The notes: a model not told the origin generated them from the sequence alone. Positions 48,201 through 59,526 are shown, numbered from the stretch's first letter. The stretch is 64,000 nucleotides of DNA from Liolophura sinensis (GCF_032854445.1 NC_088296.1:8344706-8408705), one strand, 5' to 3'. Program-made: numbers and translations.

Positions 48201-51200
48201 ATAAAATCAAGTTTTGCCGACCGGAAGTGACTTTTATGGACCACGTGATATCTGACAAAGGGCTGAAGATGGAACCAGAAAAAGTGCGAGCCGTAAGCGA
48301 CATGCCCAAACCAACAGATGTTCCTGCTGTACAGAGACTGTTAGGATTTGTAAACTACTTGAGCAAATTCTTACCTCAGCTTAGTGACGTCTGTGGGCCG
48401 CTAAGACAGTTGACACTGAAAGACACTGCTTGGCACTGGGATGCTACTCATGATGCTGCACTAGAGAAAATCAAGACTTTAGTGAGCACGGATCCCGTAC
48501 TACGCTTCTACGACGTGAAAGAGGAACTTACCTTGCAGTGTGAAGCGTCCGACGCAGGACTTGGAGCCGCAATAACACAGAATGGACAACCCGTTGCATT
48601 TGCGAGTAGAACTCTGTCTGACGCAGAACGCAGGTATGCGCAAATAGAAAAGGAACTGTTGGCTGTAGTATTTGGATTGGAGAAATTCCATAACTACGCT
48701 TTTGGGAGACATGTGACTATACAGTCGGATCACAAACCCCTAGAAATTATAGCCAAGAAACCTCTCAACAAAGCTCCCAAACGACTACAGCGAATGTTGC
48801 TTCGTTTACAAGTCTACGATGCTACAATCGCCTACTATCCTGGAAAATTCATGTACTTGGCGGATACACTGAGCCGGGCACCACTTCCTCACAAGCCCAG
48901 TTCATTTGCTACTGAAATGGAAAACTGTTAACCAAGTCTCCAACCTACCTATAACACCCACCAGGTTACAAGATGTGAGAGACCATACTGCTGCTGGCAA
49001 TGATTTCCAATCTCTGATTCAGGAAGGATGGCCTGAACGTAAGGACACCTTATCCCCAGCAGTGGTACCCTACTTCAACCTAAGAGATGAGCTGACAACT
49101 GAAGATGGCGTTATTCTCAAAGGTCAGCAAATTGTCATACCTCAATCTCTAAGGGCAGATATGCTACATCGTATCCACTCATCACATGTGGGTATTCAAG
49201 GATGTTGCCGTAGAGCTCGAGATTGTGTCTACTGGCCAGGGATGAGTGCTGCCGTTAAGACTTCATTGAGAAGTGTGACATTTGTTGGTCCTATGGAAGC
49301 AAGCAGCCAAAGGAAACCTTACATCCGCATGTAATCCCTGACAGACCATGGGCGAAGGTAGGCAGTGATATGTTTACATTTGATGGCAATGACTATTTAG
49401 TCACAGTGGATTACTACTCCAATTTCTGGGAACTAGACTACCTGGAAAATACAACCAGTTCTACCATAATCCGTAAACTGAAAGCCCAGTTTGCCAGACA
49501 CGGAATACCAGAAAACTTTATATCCGATAATGCGTCCTACTAGACATCGGAAGAGTTTCACAAGTTCAGCCGAAAATGGGATTTCCAGACGAAAACCTCC
49601 TCTCCAGGTTTCCCATAGAGTAATGGTAAGGCTGAAAATACAGTGAAAACAGCTAAGTCCCTGATGCGGAAGGCAACGGCGTCCAGGACTGACCCATATT
49701 TGGCAATTCTTGACTTCCGCAACACCCCGACACAAGGTGTCGACGCTAGTCCTGTCCAAAGACTTATGAGCCGTAGAACAAGGACACTGCTCCCGACTAT
49801 TCCAAAACAGCTTAAACCACGTGTTTCCCACTTCTCGTCGAAGTTCCAACACCAGCGACAGCAACAAGAGATGTACTACAACAGAGGTACAAGAGACCTT
49901 CCCATGCTAAGGAAAGGGGATGTGGGACAGATTCAGCCGCAAGGACAGGTGCGTGGACAGACTTGGCAAAAAGCCCAAATTAACGGATCAGTGAACAGTA
50001 GATCATACAATGTGATCACTGAGGACAATCGAACATTACACAGAAACCGTCGTCATCTGCGCAAGTCTGGTGTATGTTTCAGTGTATCACCTCCCTGTGA
50101 CACTGACCCCCAGACACCCGATCAGCCGACGTCTTCAAGTACGCCAGCCGGAGAACGCCAAGTTCCCTACCTGCAAGTGACATTAATGCAGACCAACGAG
50201 TTACTAGGTCTGGTCGTGTGGTGACCAAACCGAAATGGTTTAAGGACTTTGTGATGGACAAATAAGTGAACCATATTATGGACTGTTAAACCGTGAAGTG
50301 ACAGTAGTGATATTGACGCTCCGTAGAAGTCATACGCGTTTCCAAATGGCTTTGGTGATTTGTGTTTTGAACTGTATATACAATGATTTAATCAACATAA
50401 ATGGGCATTGATGATGCAGAGGCTCTAAAGTGAAATGGATCTCACTCTAACTTACATTCTATACTGTGGTGATCCAACTGACTTTGCGTAACCTCTTCGA
50501 TGTGTTTTACATGCTTGATAATGCAGTGTTGCAGTTCATTTGATAATGCATTAACCCTCATTTCATCTGTTTATTGTGGCTTCCAGCTCGAAAGTTCTGA
50601 GCTAAAGGTTAAATGAACCCAACCAGTTATATCTGTAATGCTCTTAACGTAATTGCATAACGAATAACTCTAAAATAAGGGAGATGTAACATGTGATGTA
50701 GCTGCTCACTTGCTATTGTGTAGACACTGACAATGTACGAGGCTATGCACGAGTTGTTAAGGTTCCCAGTAAAATCTTGAATAACAAGCTGAACGTGACT
50801 TGTCTTGTTACATCTCTGCAATGGCACAAAGACTCTCATACAAGTGCTACACCCTGGTACTAGCGGGCGTCTGTCTGTGTCTACTTTTAGGTTTATACAT
50901 GAACAGTTAGAGGACAAAAGTAAAACCCTCCTAAGTTAGGTAAATTGACCATTGCCAGGATTTCACAGGTTGCAGGGTGTAAGCCTTATACTATAGTACA
51001 CTGGATACAATGTCTGTATATAAAATATATGTACGTATGTGTGTCTATGTATGCTTCCGGTTTTACATCGTACTCAGCAACTTTTCAGTCATATGACGAC
51101 GAGAAGTCATTGCGTGCGTATTCATACTATGTGTCTTCTTTTGGCAGGGCGAGTCCATGCCGCCAAAGTGCTGGAATACAGACATTAAGTATCCAAGCCT

Positions 51201-54200
51201 ATGACAAACCAAGGTATTAGCTACCGGGAGTTTACGTTTCTTCTTATATATTTCACAGAATGAGTTCATAGTTATCTTACAGGTAACCAAGTCCAAACAT
51301 ATATTTATACATTGTACATGGTAACTGATACAAGTTTCCACAGACACCAACTTGTGTTTTGACTGATTTCATTTAGTGGTATCGAATGCTGTTATCCAGA
51401 ATATTTCACTGATGCATACAGCTGTTGTCAGTTCCATGGATGGGACAAACCGGTCGGGTCAAAGTAATCCGTCATTATTATAGCTGTAATTAAATGCCTT
51501 ACTTAAAAGATATGATTTATTACTTTGACGGTTGTTTATTTCAATACACAGTGATTTGTCACACAATGACCGTCAGTTTTTATTGGTGGAGGAAACCGGA
51601 CAGCTCGAGGTAAATCATCGACCTTTGGCAAGTCACTGTAGAATCCTCTCTAATGTGACGTTCATATGCTCAACGAAAATATAAACAAACGAAGCAATTT
51701 TATAATGTTCCTCACAGTACTAAATAGCGTGTTAACACAACAAGTAGGGTAAGTATTAATTATAATTTGTGGCTTCCATTTCCACCGAATTGTCACAATT
51801 TATGGCAAGAATCCAAGAGTTGTGGCATTGTGAAAGAGCTTTCGCCAATCAGAGCTCAGCATGTGCATTGTCGGCATCCTGAAGACCCCAAAAATGCAAA
51901 AGTCGGGTGGAAAGTAAAATCTAAAGTTGACAATGAATACTTACCGTGATTGTTAAGTTAACACGTTTTTTAACAGTGTGATAAAAGAATATAAATTAAC
52001 TTCGTTATTTATATTTTTGTTGAGTATATATATGCACACCTCATGGAGAAGGACGAGTAGTCCCAAGGAACGTCAGACTGTGGAGTCAGCAAAGCGGCCT
52101 TAAAAGCGATCCCTCGAGCAGAGAGTAGGAGAAAATATATTAGCTTCAACTATTCTTATGTATATGCATACGGATTTAGAAGAAACGGATGTGTTTCTTT
52201 CCGCAACGTCCACACTACTGCTTTAGGCGGTGAGGTTAATGAAAGTGGCAAAACAGTCGTCACACATGCGTCATAAGGCGTCTGAGTAACATACAGGGCA
52301 GGATGCAAATCTGGCAACATTCGAAAAATTAATCTGTTAATTTTTGTAGAACGTCTGTTATCTGAATGATGCTGGAATGTATTCTCTTATTAAGCACATT
52401 ATTCTGAAAATTCAACACAATATTCTGTTAGTCTAATAGACACTTTGTGTTGAACGATAGAATATGGGCGTAACATTTAACGAATAATCTGCTGTAAAAC
52501 AGAACACATTCTAGGATCACTCAAGCAGCATACTTACTGTAAAATTTAAGAGATTAATTGATAGCAAGTTAGTATAAACGCTAAAACATTACATGCGACA
52601 TACCGAGTTCTTTGGAACTGGATGCTGTTGTTGTCTTTGATCCGTCTGAAACAGGGCAAAAGTAAAGCTATATTGTGCCGTTTAAGAGTCACGGTCACTT
52701 GGTAACTGAAGATTTTCTACTGGTGCACATTTGTTTAGCTGATCGCCGAAAACCAGGGTGCATCACTATACTCAAGTCATGATAATTTGATCAAACAAAT
52801 AAAAAAATTGCGCCTTGCAAATGTTTTCTTAGTGATGACATTTTAGCATCTTCACAAAGTTCATTCTTAAATAGTGAATATATTCAACTAGTGTTTTCAA
52901 GAGACATTTTATCATAAAACTATTCATTTATAGATGTATGGTGAATTGAAAGCTAATTTTTTAACTAATAAGTTATTAATTTAAAATTAGTTTATCAATT
53001 TCATCACTGCAAGTTGATCAAAACCAATTCAGCAGATTATGCTTACCAAATGAGTATGTACTGTTTATACACTGGCGTAGAGGATTATTCAACGCACGAA
53101 TCTCTTCATTGGTCACTGGACTTAAGTTCGGTTTACACCTGCAAACTCCGTCTACACAGACTTGCTCAAAGTTGAATTCACACTTGGCTCCACAAGCTTC
53201 TTCCAGTAAGCCTTTGCCTTTCGTTACGCAGTTTTTGTCGTCTGCCGCACCTACGTATCCCGCAGAACACATGCACAGCTTTGTGGTCAGATCGCATAAC
53301 ATGAAGAACCCAGCACACCTTGTTATACACGGTTCGCTCAAATACACAGCTGGAATGATACATCATGTTTATCATACTCCATACACAAACAGATCACATA
53401 AAACCGTATGTCCTTACAACGAGCGGTGAAAAAGACAATACTTGTCTTAAGAATGTTGTATATACTATTGGTCTTACTTCTGTTTTTCTCACCTCTTTCA
53501 CAGACGGCCAAACTCGTGGACGCCACGTATCCTTCATTGCAGGTGCACTGTTTTCTGCCGAGAACCTGAAGACAGGTGGCATTGTCAGGACATTGGCTGT
53601 TGGCGATGCAAGGTGATAAAATCTCGACAACGGCTCTTGTAGGTGTAACTGTAACCGTCAATACTGAAGGCAAATTGTGAGAGCTGAGACATCGAAGTCA
53701 TCGAAGGCTTTTCACACAAAAATGATATACACGGTAATGTATTCCACGCTAATCATGAAGGCAGCTTGTTCTATTCGTCTCAGGCTTAATCGTTGAGCAG
53801 CGTGAAAGGAAGACGGGTAAAGTGTTCAATTTGAACACAAACGGTTTTGCACTTTTACTTCAATACTTGTGCTCAAACCAAGTGTATTAGTAGATCTTGT
53901 ACACCGAGGACTGTGGCGTAGTACAGTGAATGTGTGATGATACGGGAACATAACATGGCTTTGAATGTAGTTTTTTTTTTTTAGGCTGGAGTGAGTTTGA
54001 CGAGTTTTCCATTGTAATAGTACTCCTCATATAGTGTCTGGTTCTTTTCGGTTTCTTGATCAACCCAGTTAACAATAGATTTGGGACAGTAAATTATACG
54101 GTGGCCTTTTCTGATCATTTAAGATTTTTTACCACTGGACAAACATAAATTGATTCTTGCGTGGAAATGTGTATAGGCCTAGATGTAGAGCCATTACCAT

Positions 54201-55602
54201 GTGTTTGGTCATTGCTATCGACCGGGTCCTAACAGACCACCGTAGAAGCCAGCATTTCTAAAGCCCTTTACTCAGCTGAATATAATTAAAAAGTCAAACT
54301 ACTTTCTTGTATACACACAGAGCTATGAATGCATCCAAAGAAAGGGCCTCGAAACAAACTACTTCAGGCAAAACTGACATACACTTGTACGTGAGATCAC
54401 ATCACCGCAGAATCCTATCATCTAAATGCATTTTACTAGACTTAAAATAGCTCTAACAAAAAAAAAATAAAACTGCTTTCGTGGACAGTCTGTAACAGTC
54501 TTTCATCTGACATCTACTGCAGGTTAGTCTTTCCTTTGCCTTGAAACTTACATCCATTGTCCACCTGTCTTATTGGTTAATTTCCAGATAGGGCTTCTTT
54601 GTGTGGGGTAAATACTCCGGAAATTTGATGTTTTGAAAAAAGCAACAGAGGTGTATTTACCACAAGAACAGAAATAGAGGGTGTAGGTCACACTGACCTA
54701 GGTGTGTGTACACATACTGTGTTTTCCTGTGACAGGACAAATACACGTCGCTAAATTGCTGTCGACGCTAAAGCATCATGGCGAAGTATGTGGTGTCGTG
54801 TATTCCTTATTAACCTGATTTGTATTTCACTGATCAAATGTGAACCTGGAAAATGTCATTGCATGGGCAGAGCTTGCGTGTTTAATAGCCGTATTAAGAA
54901 GAGAACAAAGATGAAACCATTCTTCCATTACCTTAAATGATATTAAACTGTGCTGTTTGGCTTAGGTGTGATTAAGAACTCATAGTGTCCGATTCACGCA
55001 AAGTTTCATTTTCTTTCCAAGTTACAAATCATCTAACAAAGAGGTTTTTGGATTATTTAATTAACTTCGACTAACTTTAACTTAACGTTTTACATTGGTC
55101 TTCAAAAACGACGCTATCTACTCTGTAGCGCTATAAGACGAAGTCATTTACTGAAAAAAATACAAAACATCATTTACGGAAAATCATGAGCTGCAAAGTT
55201 TGACATGAATGACATGTTCAGAACATTTTAACCGTCTGGGCCAGCAAAGCGTCCACGTGTTTGTCCTTGCGTTTTGGTCTGTACTTCATTATTCTACAAC
55301 TTAAACTCACAATTTGAATTTGAAAAGTTCAACCGCTTTTCATTACAGTAAAGAATGTATGACACACTGACTATCCGCTGTCGAGTTAACATTACAGGCT
55401 GCTGCGGAACTCGATTGTGTACGATGAATGACTTGATCAAATCTTATGTTACATGCTAAAACAGGTCATTGATTTTACAAGATGTCTATATTTTCATGTG
55501 TGTCGAGCTGACGCTCCGTCAGTTACAAATCTGCACGTAAATCACATAAGGTAACTCACCTAGCAACAACAGAAATGATGAGAAAAGACCAAAAACCGAC
55601 AT
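38724..55602 (-). CDS. Gene B: complete EB/EGF-like type I receptor
   Basis: Transcript order: 55560-55602 (leader), 53493-53663 (module 1), 53047-53349 (modules 2, 3), 52604-52645 (stalk), 44403-44591 (glycosylated stalk, acceptor damaged), 42214-42336 (stalk), 40214-40304 (TM), 38724-39255 (tail, stop TAG). All phases agree: 497 residues with the 44403 exon, 434 without it. A clear signal peptide, three six-cysteine EB/EGF-like modules, Ser/Thr-rich stalk, one TM helix and a roughly 177-residue tail with several tyrosine motifs describe a plasma-membrane receptor. The tail argues for signalling by phosphotyrosine adaptors; this is inference. A 5.1-kb LTR retrotransposon sits in the intron between 52604 and 44591. 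Gene A and pseudogene C are tandem paralogues. No named orthologue recognised. Confidence 0.85.
40060..40195 (-). mobile_element. SINE family 1, head half only
   Basis: Contains gaggaagccagcatgagttg, gacatgaactcac and a degenerate tRNA-like end (ctacggaggctc). It ends about 20 bp from the TM exon donor of gene B. Confidence 0.72.
40214..40304 (-). CDS. Gene B transmembrane exon
   Basis: Acceptor attcttcag, donor gtaagt, 91 nt, phase 1 to 2. ESSSG precedes LIIGLGVGLGSALLLAAIFA and SVIFIQ. One codon shorter than in gene A; the helix itself is identical. Confidence 0.9.
41940..42085 (+). mobile_element. Possible diverged SINE family 1 copy
   Basis: Weak matches: cgcccaccttaatgttgcca, tgtcgtatagatgaaatac, acaacaccagtcagataaat and (aatc)n. 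A similar tail lies at 60300-60370 in unit C, so the insertion predates duplication. Confidence 0.4.
42214..42336 (-). CDS. Gene B third stalk exon
   Basis: Acceptor cgtttcag, donor gtatgt, 123 nt, phase 1 to 1. It encodes DRPLISVMSATTNVGLSKTS and continues with Ser/Thr-rich sequence containing an NTT sequon. The paralogue at 60486-60599 supports it as a real exon. Confidence 0.75.
43625..43722 (+). repeat. 25-bp tandem repeat, unit B
   Basis: Three to four copies of the unit seen at 26405-26555, in the same intronic position of the paralogous gene. Confidence 0.75.
44403..44591 (-). CDS. Gene B NHTEPPTQA stalk exon, acceptor damaged
   Basis: Donor gtaaat is intact and the 189-nt exon is open in the right phase. 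It encodes five nine-residue units: QANYTEPPT, QANHTEPPT, QANHTKPPS, QVNHIEPPS and LINHTEAPD, with four N-x-T sequons. Where gene A has catacag before the exon, B has catacaa, so the AG is lost. The next AG downstream (catctcag) would change the frame and meet a stop. Because flanking exons share phase 1, skipping would leave the protein in frame. Confidence 0.68.
45172..45215 (+). mobile_element. SINE family 1, 3' tail only
   Basis: Contains ctgattacggcgtaaaacac and caatcaaataaacaaataaa. Too short to show more. Confidence 0.6.
45751..45917 (+). repeat. 5' LTR
   Basis: Begins tgtaacatgtgatgtagctg and ends caagtgctaca. Differs from the 3' LTR at about five positions by eye. Confidence 0.95.
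45918..45935 (+). promoter_or_regulatory. Retrotransposon primer-binding site
   Basis: Sequence tggtgtcagaag starts at the LTR end; TGG pairs with a tRNA CCA end. Related elements use tRNA-Leu; which tRNA is used here cannot be decided without a tRNA set. Confidence 0.7.
46190..47285 (+). pseudogene. gag and start of protease, frameshifted
   Basis: The ATG at 46190 opens 68 codons and then the frame is lost near 46395. The homologous reading resumes, after at least one more shift, by 46572 and stays open to 47285. It contains two zinc knuckles, CNFCGLRHEKKRDKC and CNACHSKNHFSNMC, followed by a protease-like FQLDCGATCNAI in which DCG stands where DTG or DSG is usual. Gag binds the element RNA and assembles particles in the cytoplasm. 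Confidence 0.85.
47323..48931 (+). pseudogene. Reverse transcriptase and RNase H, broken
   Basis: RT sequence begins after a proline-rich linker whose frame changes within a C-rich run at 47618-47641. Recognisable blocks: WVSSMVLVSKPNKLRICIDP, HPIPTIEDIL, an in-frame TGA at 47984-47986 just before RLPFGISSAPEVF, and the catalytic IHDDILLYG at about 48074. From 48059 to 48931 a 290-codon frame is open through the connection and RNase H (LTLQCEASDAGLGAAI, IQSDHKPLE). Copies element RNA to DNA. Confidence 0.92.
48906..50224 (+). pseudogene. Integrase, broken
   Basis: In a frame overlapping the RNase H end. It shows a zinc-binding region (LHRIHSSHVGIQG...CVYWPGM), a frameshift near 49275-49345 and the catalytic core (GSDMFTFDGNDYLVTVDYYS, SDNA, SNGKAE). 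Stops interrupt at about 49541 and 49618; the last 193 codons from 49643 are open to 50224. Inserts element DNA into the host genome. Confidence 0.9.
50685..50851 (+). repeat. 3' LTR
   Basis: 167 bp, the same ends as the 5' LTR (tg...ca), followed by the target duplication ccctg at 50852-50856. Confidence 0.95.
51065..51195 (-). mobile_element. SINE family 3 fragment
   Basis: Reverse orientation: catcgtactcagcaactttt, cagtcatatgacgac, ggcagggcgagtccatgccg. The 5' part is lost. Confidence 0.6.
52362..52523 (+). mobile_element. MITE-like element, copy 4
   Basis: Left end ctgaatgatgctggaatg, right end cattctaggatcactcaa. Same position in unit B as copy 3 in unit A and copy 5 in unit C, so it was probably already present before the units duplicated. 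Confidence 0.65.
52604..52645 (-). CDS. Gene B short stalk exon
   Basis: Acceptor ctgtttcag, donor gtatgt, 42 nt, phase 1 to 1. It encodes DGSKTTTASSSKEL, a Ser/Thr-rich linker. Absent from gene A; present with a damaged donor in C. Confidence 0.72.
53047..53349 (-). CDS. Gene B exon 3: EB/EGF-like modules 2 and 3
   Basis: Acceptor ttccag, donor gtaagc, 303 nt, the same length as in A. It encodes EPCITRCAGFFMLC, LCMCSAGYVGAADDKNC, then ACGAKCEFNFEQVCVDGVC and a final QC. Twelve cysteines in two modules. Confidence 0.9.
53493..53663 (-). CDS. Gene B exon 2: EB/EGF-like module 1
   Basis: Acceptor tgccttcag, donor gtgaga, 171 nt, open. Six cysteines spaced C-x5-C-x5-C-x8-C-x1-C-x12-C, with QCTCNEGYVA at the end of the fold. 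Confidence 0.88.
55560..55602 (-). CDS. Gene B exon 1: start and signal peptide
   Basis: The ATG at 55600-55602 gives MSVFGLFSSFLLLL and the exon ends in phase 1 at G|gtgagt. Joined to exon 2 it reads on into VLTVTVTPTRAVVE. A hydrophobic core with no upstream alternative is a good signal peptide. Confidence 0.82.
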
Positions 55603-55930
55603 TCTATCTCAGGGCCTTACGACTGAGTACTCTTGCCATTCCTTCCTGATATCGTGTAAAAAGCCTACATGTGCGTGCCTCCTACCAAGTTAGCTAATCT
55701 ACACACACTAATCCATTGCATATACAGGACTATACCGCCAACATGTATACGTCTATATATGTCACAGGCATGTAAGATTCACTGCTTTTGTTGTGGTAAT
55801 ATCTTTATTCTATTCACAAAAGGCTTAAACATATTTATATAGATTCACGTGAACAGAGGCCAATGTCGAGATTCTAAGCCACTTCGTGCAGCTTCGGCTA
55901 TTTGGGCCGAACATAGAAGTTATCGTGTAT
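55603..55930 (-). promoter_or_regulatory. Putative promoter region of gene B
   Basis: Conserved with the region upstream of gene A (34057-34370). TATA-like catatatagacg lies roughly 150 bp before the ATG. No transcript start is known. Confidence 0.35.
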
Positions 55931-55969
55931 TATTGAGTCTGCATAAACGATAAATGTTTATCATTATCA

Positions 55970-56525
55970 TGCATGTCTTGGCCAGGTTGCCAGTTACCAT
56001 GGGTACATGTATGACTTTGGCCGGGTTACAAGTTAACATGGGTACATGTACACCTTAGTCAAGTTGCGAGTTAACATGGGACATGTACGACATGATCAGT
56101 GTGCGAGGTAACATGGGTACATGTATGATTTAGCCAGGGTAGCAGTTAACATGGGCACATGTACGACTTGGCCGGGTTACAAGTTGACATGGGTACATGT
56201 TTGACTTGGTCAGGGTACCAGTTAACATGGGTACATGTACGGCTTAGTCAGGTTACGAGTTAACATGGTTACATATACGACTTGACCAGGGTACGAGGTA
56301 ACATGGATACATATATGGCTTTGTCAGGTTACAAGTTAACCTTGGTACATGTATGACTTCTTCAGAGTACGAGTTAGCATTGCTACATGTACCACTTGGT
56401 TAGGGTACGAGTTAACATGACTACATGTTCGACTTAATCATGGTAGCAGTTAACATGGGTACATGTATGACTTGGTGTGGGTACGAGTTAACATTGCTAC
56501 ATGTATCCTTTGGACAGAGCATCCG
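55970..56525 (+). repeat. 38-bp satellite array upstream of gene B, part 1
   Basis: About 14 units of the gttaacatgggtacatgt satellite seen at 36350. It begins about 370 bp upstream of gene B exon 1. Confidence 0.93.
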
Positions 56526-56867
56526 TTATGGCTTCCTTTGCTTATCATTCCATAAATAACCAAAAACATCATAAAAATGACTGGCCTTTTACAATTAGAC
56601 GAGGTGTACAATGCCTTTAATTTTTATTTGCCTCTTGTAGGATACACTCCATTATACGCACATATATACATGTATGATAAAAACTCAGTTAGCCATGCAT
56701 TAAACAGCTGACGGGCTCTGCTTTCCTCAAGATACGAGAGAGGCAGCGCTTCAATATAACGCCAATGCCAATTGTTTTTCCGAGAAAACACCCTCGTAAT
56801 ATTACACATCATATACTGTACATCGTAATAATTGTAGTTCAACTGGAGGCCGGCTTATATTTGTAAC
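56526..56867 (+). repeat. Spacer duplicated with the satellite, copy 1
   Basis: About 340 bp starting at the end of the array (gcttcctttgcttatcattc). It recurs at 57566-57905 and, more diverged, at 37095-38320. Confidence 0.8.
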
Positions 56868-57562
56868 ATGTAACGCCTTAACATTGGTACATGTACGACT
56901 TGGCAAGATTACAAGTTAACATTGGTACATGTACGACTTGGTCAGGTTAAAAGTTAACATGGGTACATGTACGACTTGGCCAGGGTACGAGGTAATATGG
57001 GACATGTACGACTTCACCAGTGTACGAGGTAACACGGGACATGTACGATTTTGCCAGGGTAGGAGTTTACATGTGAGCATGTATAACTTGGCCAAGGTGG
57101 GAGTTATTATGGGTACACGTACGACATGACCAGGGTACGGGTTACTATGGCTACCACAGAGGAAGGGTACGTGTTAACATGGAAATATTTGTGTTTCATC
57201 GGCTTGGTCAGGGTGCAAATTAACATGGATACATGTACGACTTGGCCAGGATACGAGGTAACTTGGGTGTATGTACGACTTGGTTAGGGTACGAGTTAAC
57301 ATGGATACGTGTACGACATGGGCAGGGTAGGAATTAACATGGGTACATGTATGACTTGGCCAGGTTACGAGTTTACATGGGTACATGTACGACTTGACCG
57401 GGGTACGGGCTACTATGACTTCTTGAACATTGTACCACAGGGTAAGGGTATGTGTTAACATGGAAATATTTTTTACCTGTTCGGCTTGGTCAGGGTACGA
57501 GTTGACATGCATACACGCATGACTTGGTCAGGGTACGTGTTAACATGGGTACAAGTATAACT
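56868..57562 (+). repeat. 38-bp satellite array upstream of gene B, part 2
   Basis: About 18 units, some degenerate or truncated. With the following spacer it is a tandem duplicate of part 1 plus its spacer. Confidence 0.92.
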
Positions 57563-57565
57563 TGC

Positions 57566-57905
57566 TAGGCATCCGTTAAGGCTTCCTTGGCTTATCATTC
57601 CATAAATAACCAAAAACATCTTAAAAGTGACAGGCCTTTTACAATTATATGAGGTGCCTTTACTTTTTATTTGTCTCTTGGAGGATATACTCCATTATAT
57701 GCACATAAGTGTATTGTAAAAACCCTGTCAGCCATCAATTCAATTGCGGAAGGGCCCTTTTTTACTTAAGATACGAGGGAGGCTGCGTCCCAATATGACG
57801 CCAATCCCAGTTGTTTTTCCGAGAAAACACCCTCAAAATATTTCACGTCGTATACTGTGTATTGTAATAATTGTCGTTTAGCTGGAGGCCTGTTCATATT
57901 TTTAG
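57566..57905 (+). repeat. Spacer duplicated with the satellite, copy 2
   Basis: Second copy of 56526-56867 (cataaataaccaaaaacatc, gtttttccgagaaaacaccc). Confidence 0.8.
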
Positions 57906-57979
57906 CATGTAACGTATATTTGTCAATAAGCTGGATGATGAGTTGACTAAAAGTGCTCTTCTGTAACCTGATATAACGC

Positions 57980-58300
57980 CAGCTGTCCCCAGATCGTTGA
58001 AAGAGTTAATCAGTTCAATAAAGCAGATGTTTACAGATATCTGTTAAAAGGAATGGGATAATTTAGACAAAGAGAGGTTTCTCCATGAACGTAACCCATC
58101 TGTCATTTTATGGTATGACCAATGGCCTAATCGTCGTTAGGACGAAACACTATTATATCAACTGCAATCTGGTCATCTACCAACTTACACTTATTCACAC
58201 ACGGTCTCACTACACAGGGATTTGCGAGAAGTGTTTTGTCGAGGACTCTATCCTTCATCTTAATTTTCGTTTCCTACGTCACACGTACCGCTGACATTTT
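57980..58300 (+). mobile_element. Possible LINE ORF2 C-terminal remnant
   Basis: A frame at 58085-58294 reads VRTKHYYINCNLVIYQLTLI and then CEKC...EDSILHL. This resembles the end of non-LTR retrotransposon ORF2 proteins, where a basic region is followed by a CxxC...H cluster. Short and degraded; recognition is by eye. Confidence 0.35.
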
Positions 58301-59468
58301 TTGTGCGCAGAATTACGCCCCCTCGGCATCCGACGTTGTAATGAAGTAAAGGGTTGGGCTCTATGAAAAAAAATAATACTGTATTTCAGGGTTTTGCCAA
58401 TTTCCTAACTGGATACCATACATTCTAGTTGGTCTGAAGAAATGACATTAATGATTAAGGCCAATTAATCCATTGAATTGCAGATATTTCTGATGAAATG
58501 AAATTTTATTTCAAATGAAGATAAAGAACCCCAAGCGCTGTCTGGCGTGTCCATTGAGGCGAATAGCACCATTACAAATTACAAATCAACACCCCCCATC
58601 CCGTAATATTATCCCGAAAACGAGTACAGCGACGATGAGTTCTGTGCAAAACAAACGTACACACCTTTTCTCAGTCAATAGCAACACTAAATAATAAATG
58701 TTATGACAACAAACCATCTTAAGAAATTCTAGATTAGTGAGGCATAAGGAATTTTCTTTATTGTTTTTTTACCTTATTTTGGTCAACCAGTCTTGCATGG
58801 AGTCGCATTCTCTGCCCCTTTTTGAGCATTTACGTAAACATTTACCATAAAACAATAAGCGAGGTAAACGCACCTATTTCACTGCTTACAGGCGACCAAT
58901 AGCCAGCTATCACACTGTCCTAGGTGTTTTCGGTTTTCTGTAACTCTTTTATTATATGTGATGAATATACTTGACACTTCAGGTAGTTTTGCGGAACCCC
59001 CGACATGTTGGTCAATGGAAAGTGGTCATCAGCAATGGTAATACTGCGCCAACAGCCATGCAAACGTTGTCCAGCTCTTTCTGTCATCAAGGCGACACAA
59101 ACGAGAAACTGATCTAACACGTTAAAGAATTATCTAATCAGGACATTCTGGGTTCAAGTCTCTACCTCACTAGACCACATCTCCCGTGTGTCTGGAAAAA
59201 TTAAACTTTAAACGCCCTCAGTTTGAAAGGAAAGCATGCTAACTTTGCACATTTTTCAGTATCAAAGATCTGGGCGAAAAGCGCTATATGTACTTTATGT
59301 TAGTAGGAAACGATTAATTATACTGCAAAGTACTGGATTTGGCCAGGGAAAACTTCTTATGGACACCTACTACATGTAAAATATTTTTATTATTTTGGAT
59401 ATTTCAATTCTTTATACACTCGTGCAGTTTGATTTTACTTAAACAGCCATGGTTGAAATCCCGCGATG

Positions 59469-59526
59469 TAAAAAAAAAACAAAAAAACAAAAAAACAAAA
59501 AAACAAAAAAAAAAACAAAAAAAAAT
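59469..59526 (+). repeat. (A)nC simple repeat
   Basis: Runs of 7 to 11 A separated by single C. The Lys-rich frames here are by-products. Confidence 0.9.

Larger units (their letters stand above)
45751..50851 (+). mobile_element. Ty3/gypsy LTR retrotransposon, coding region degraded
   Basis: 5101 bp with 167-bp LTRs (45751-45917 and 50685-50851), a 5-bp target duplication ccctg on both sides, a primer-binding site beginning tggtgtcagaag directly after the 5' LTR, and a purine-rich run just before the 3' LTR. Order: gag with CCHC knuckles, protease, reverse transcriptase, RNase H, integrase. No envelope gene. The order RT, RNase H, integrase places it in Ty3/gypsy. Size, short LTRs and 5-bp duplication resemble the Mag lineage including bivalve Steamer-like elements, but clade needs a tree. 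Several frameshifts and stops make it non-autonomous as read. It lies antisense in an intron of gene B and is absent from A and C. Confidence 0.95.
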
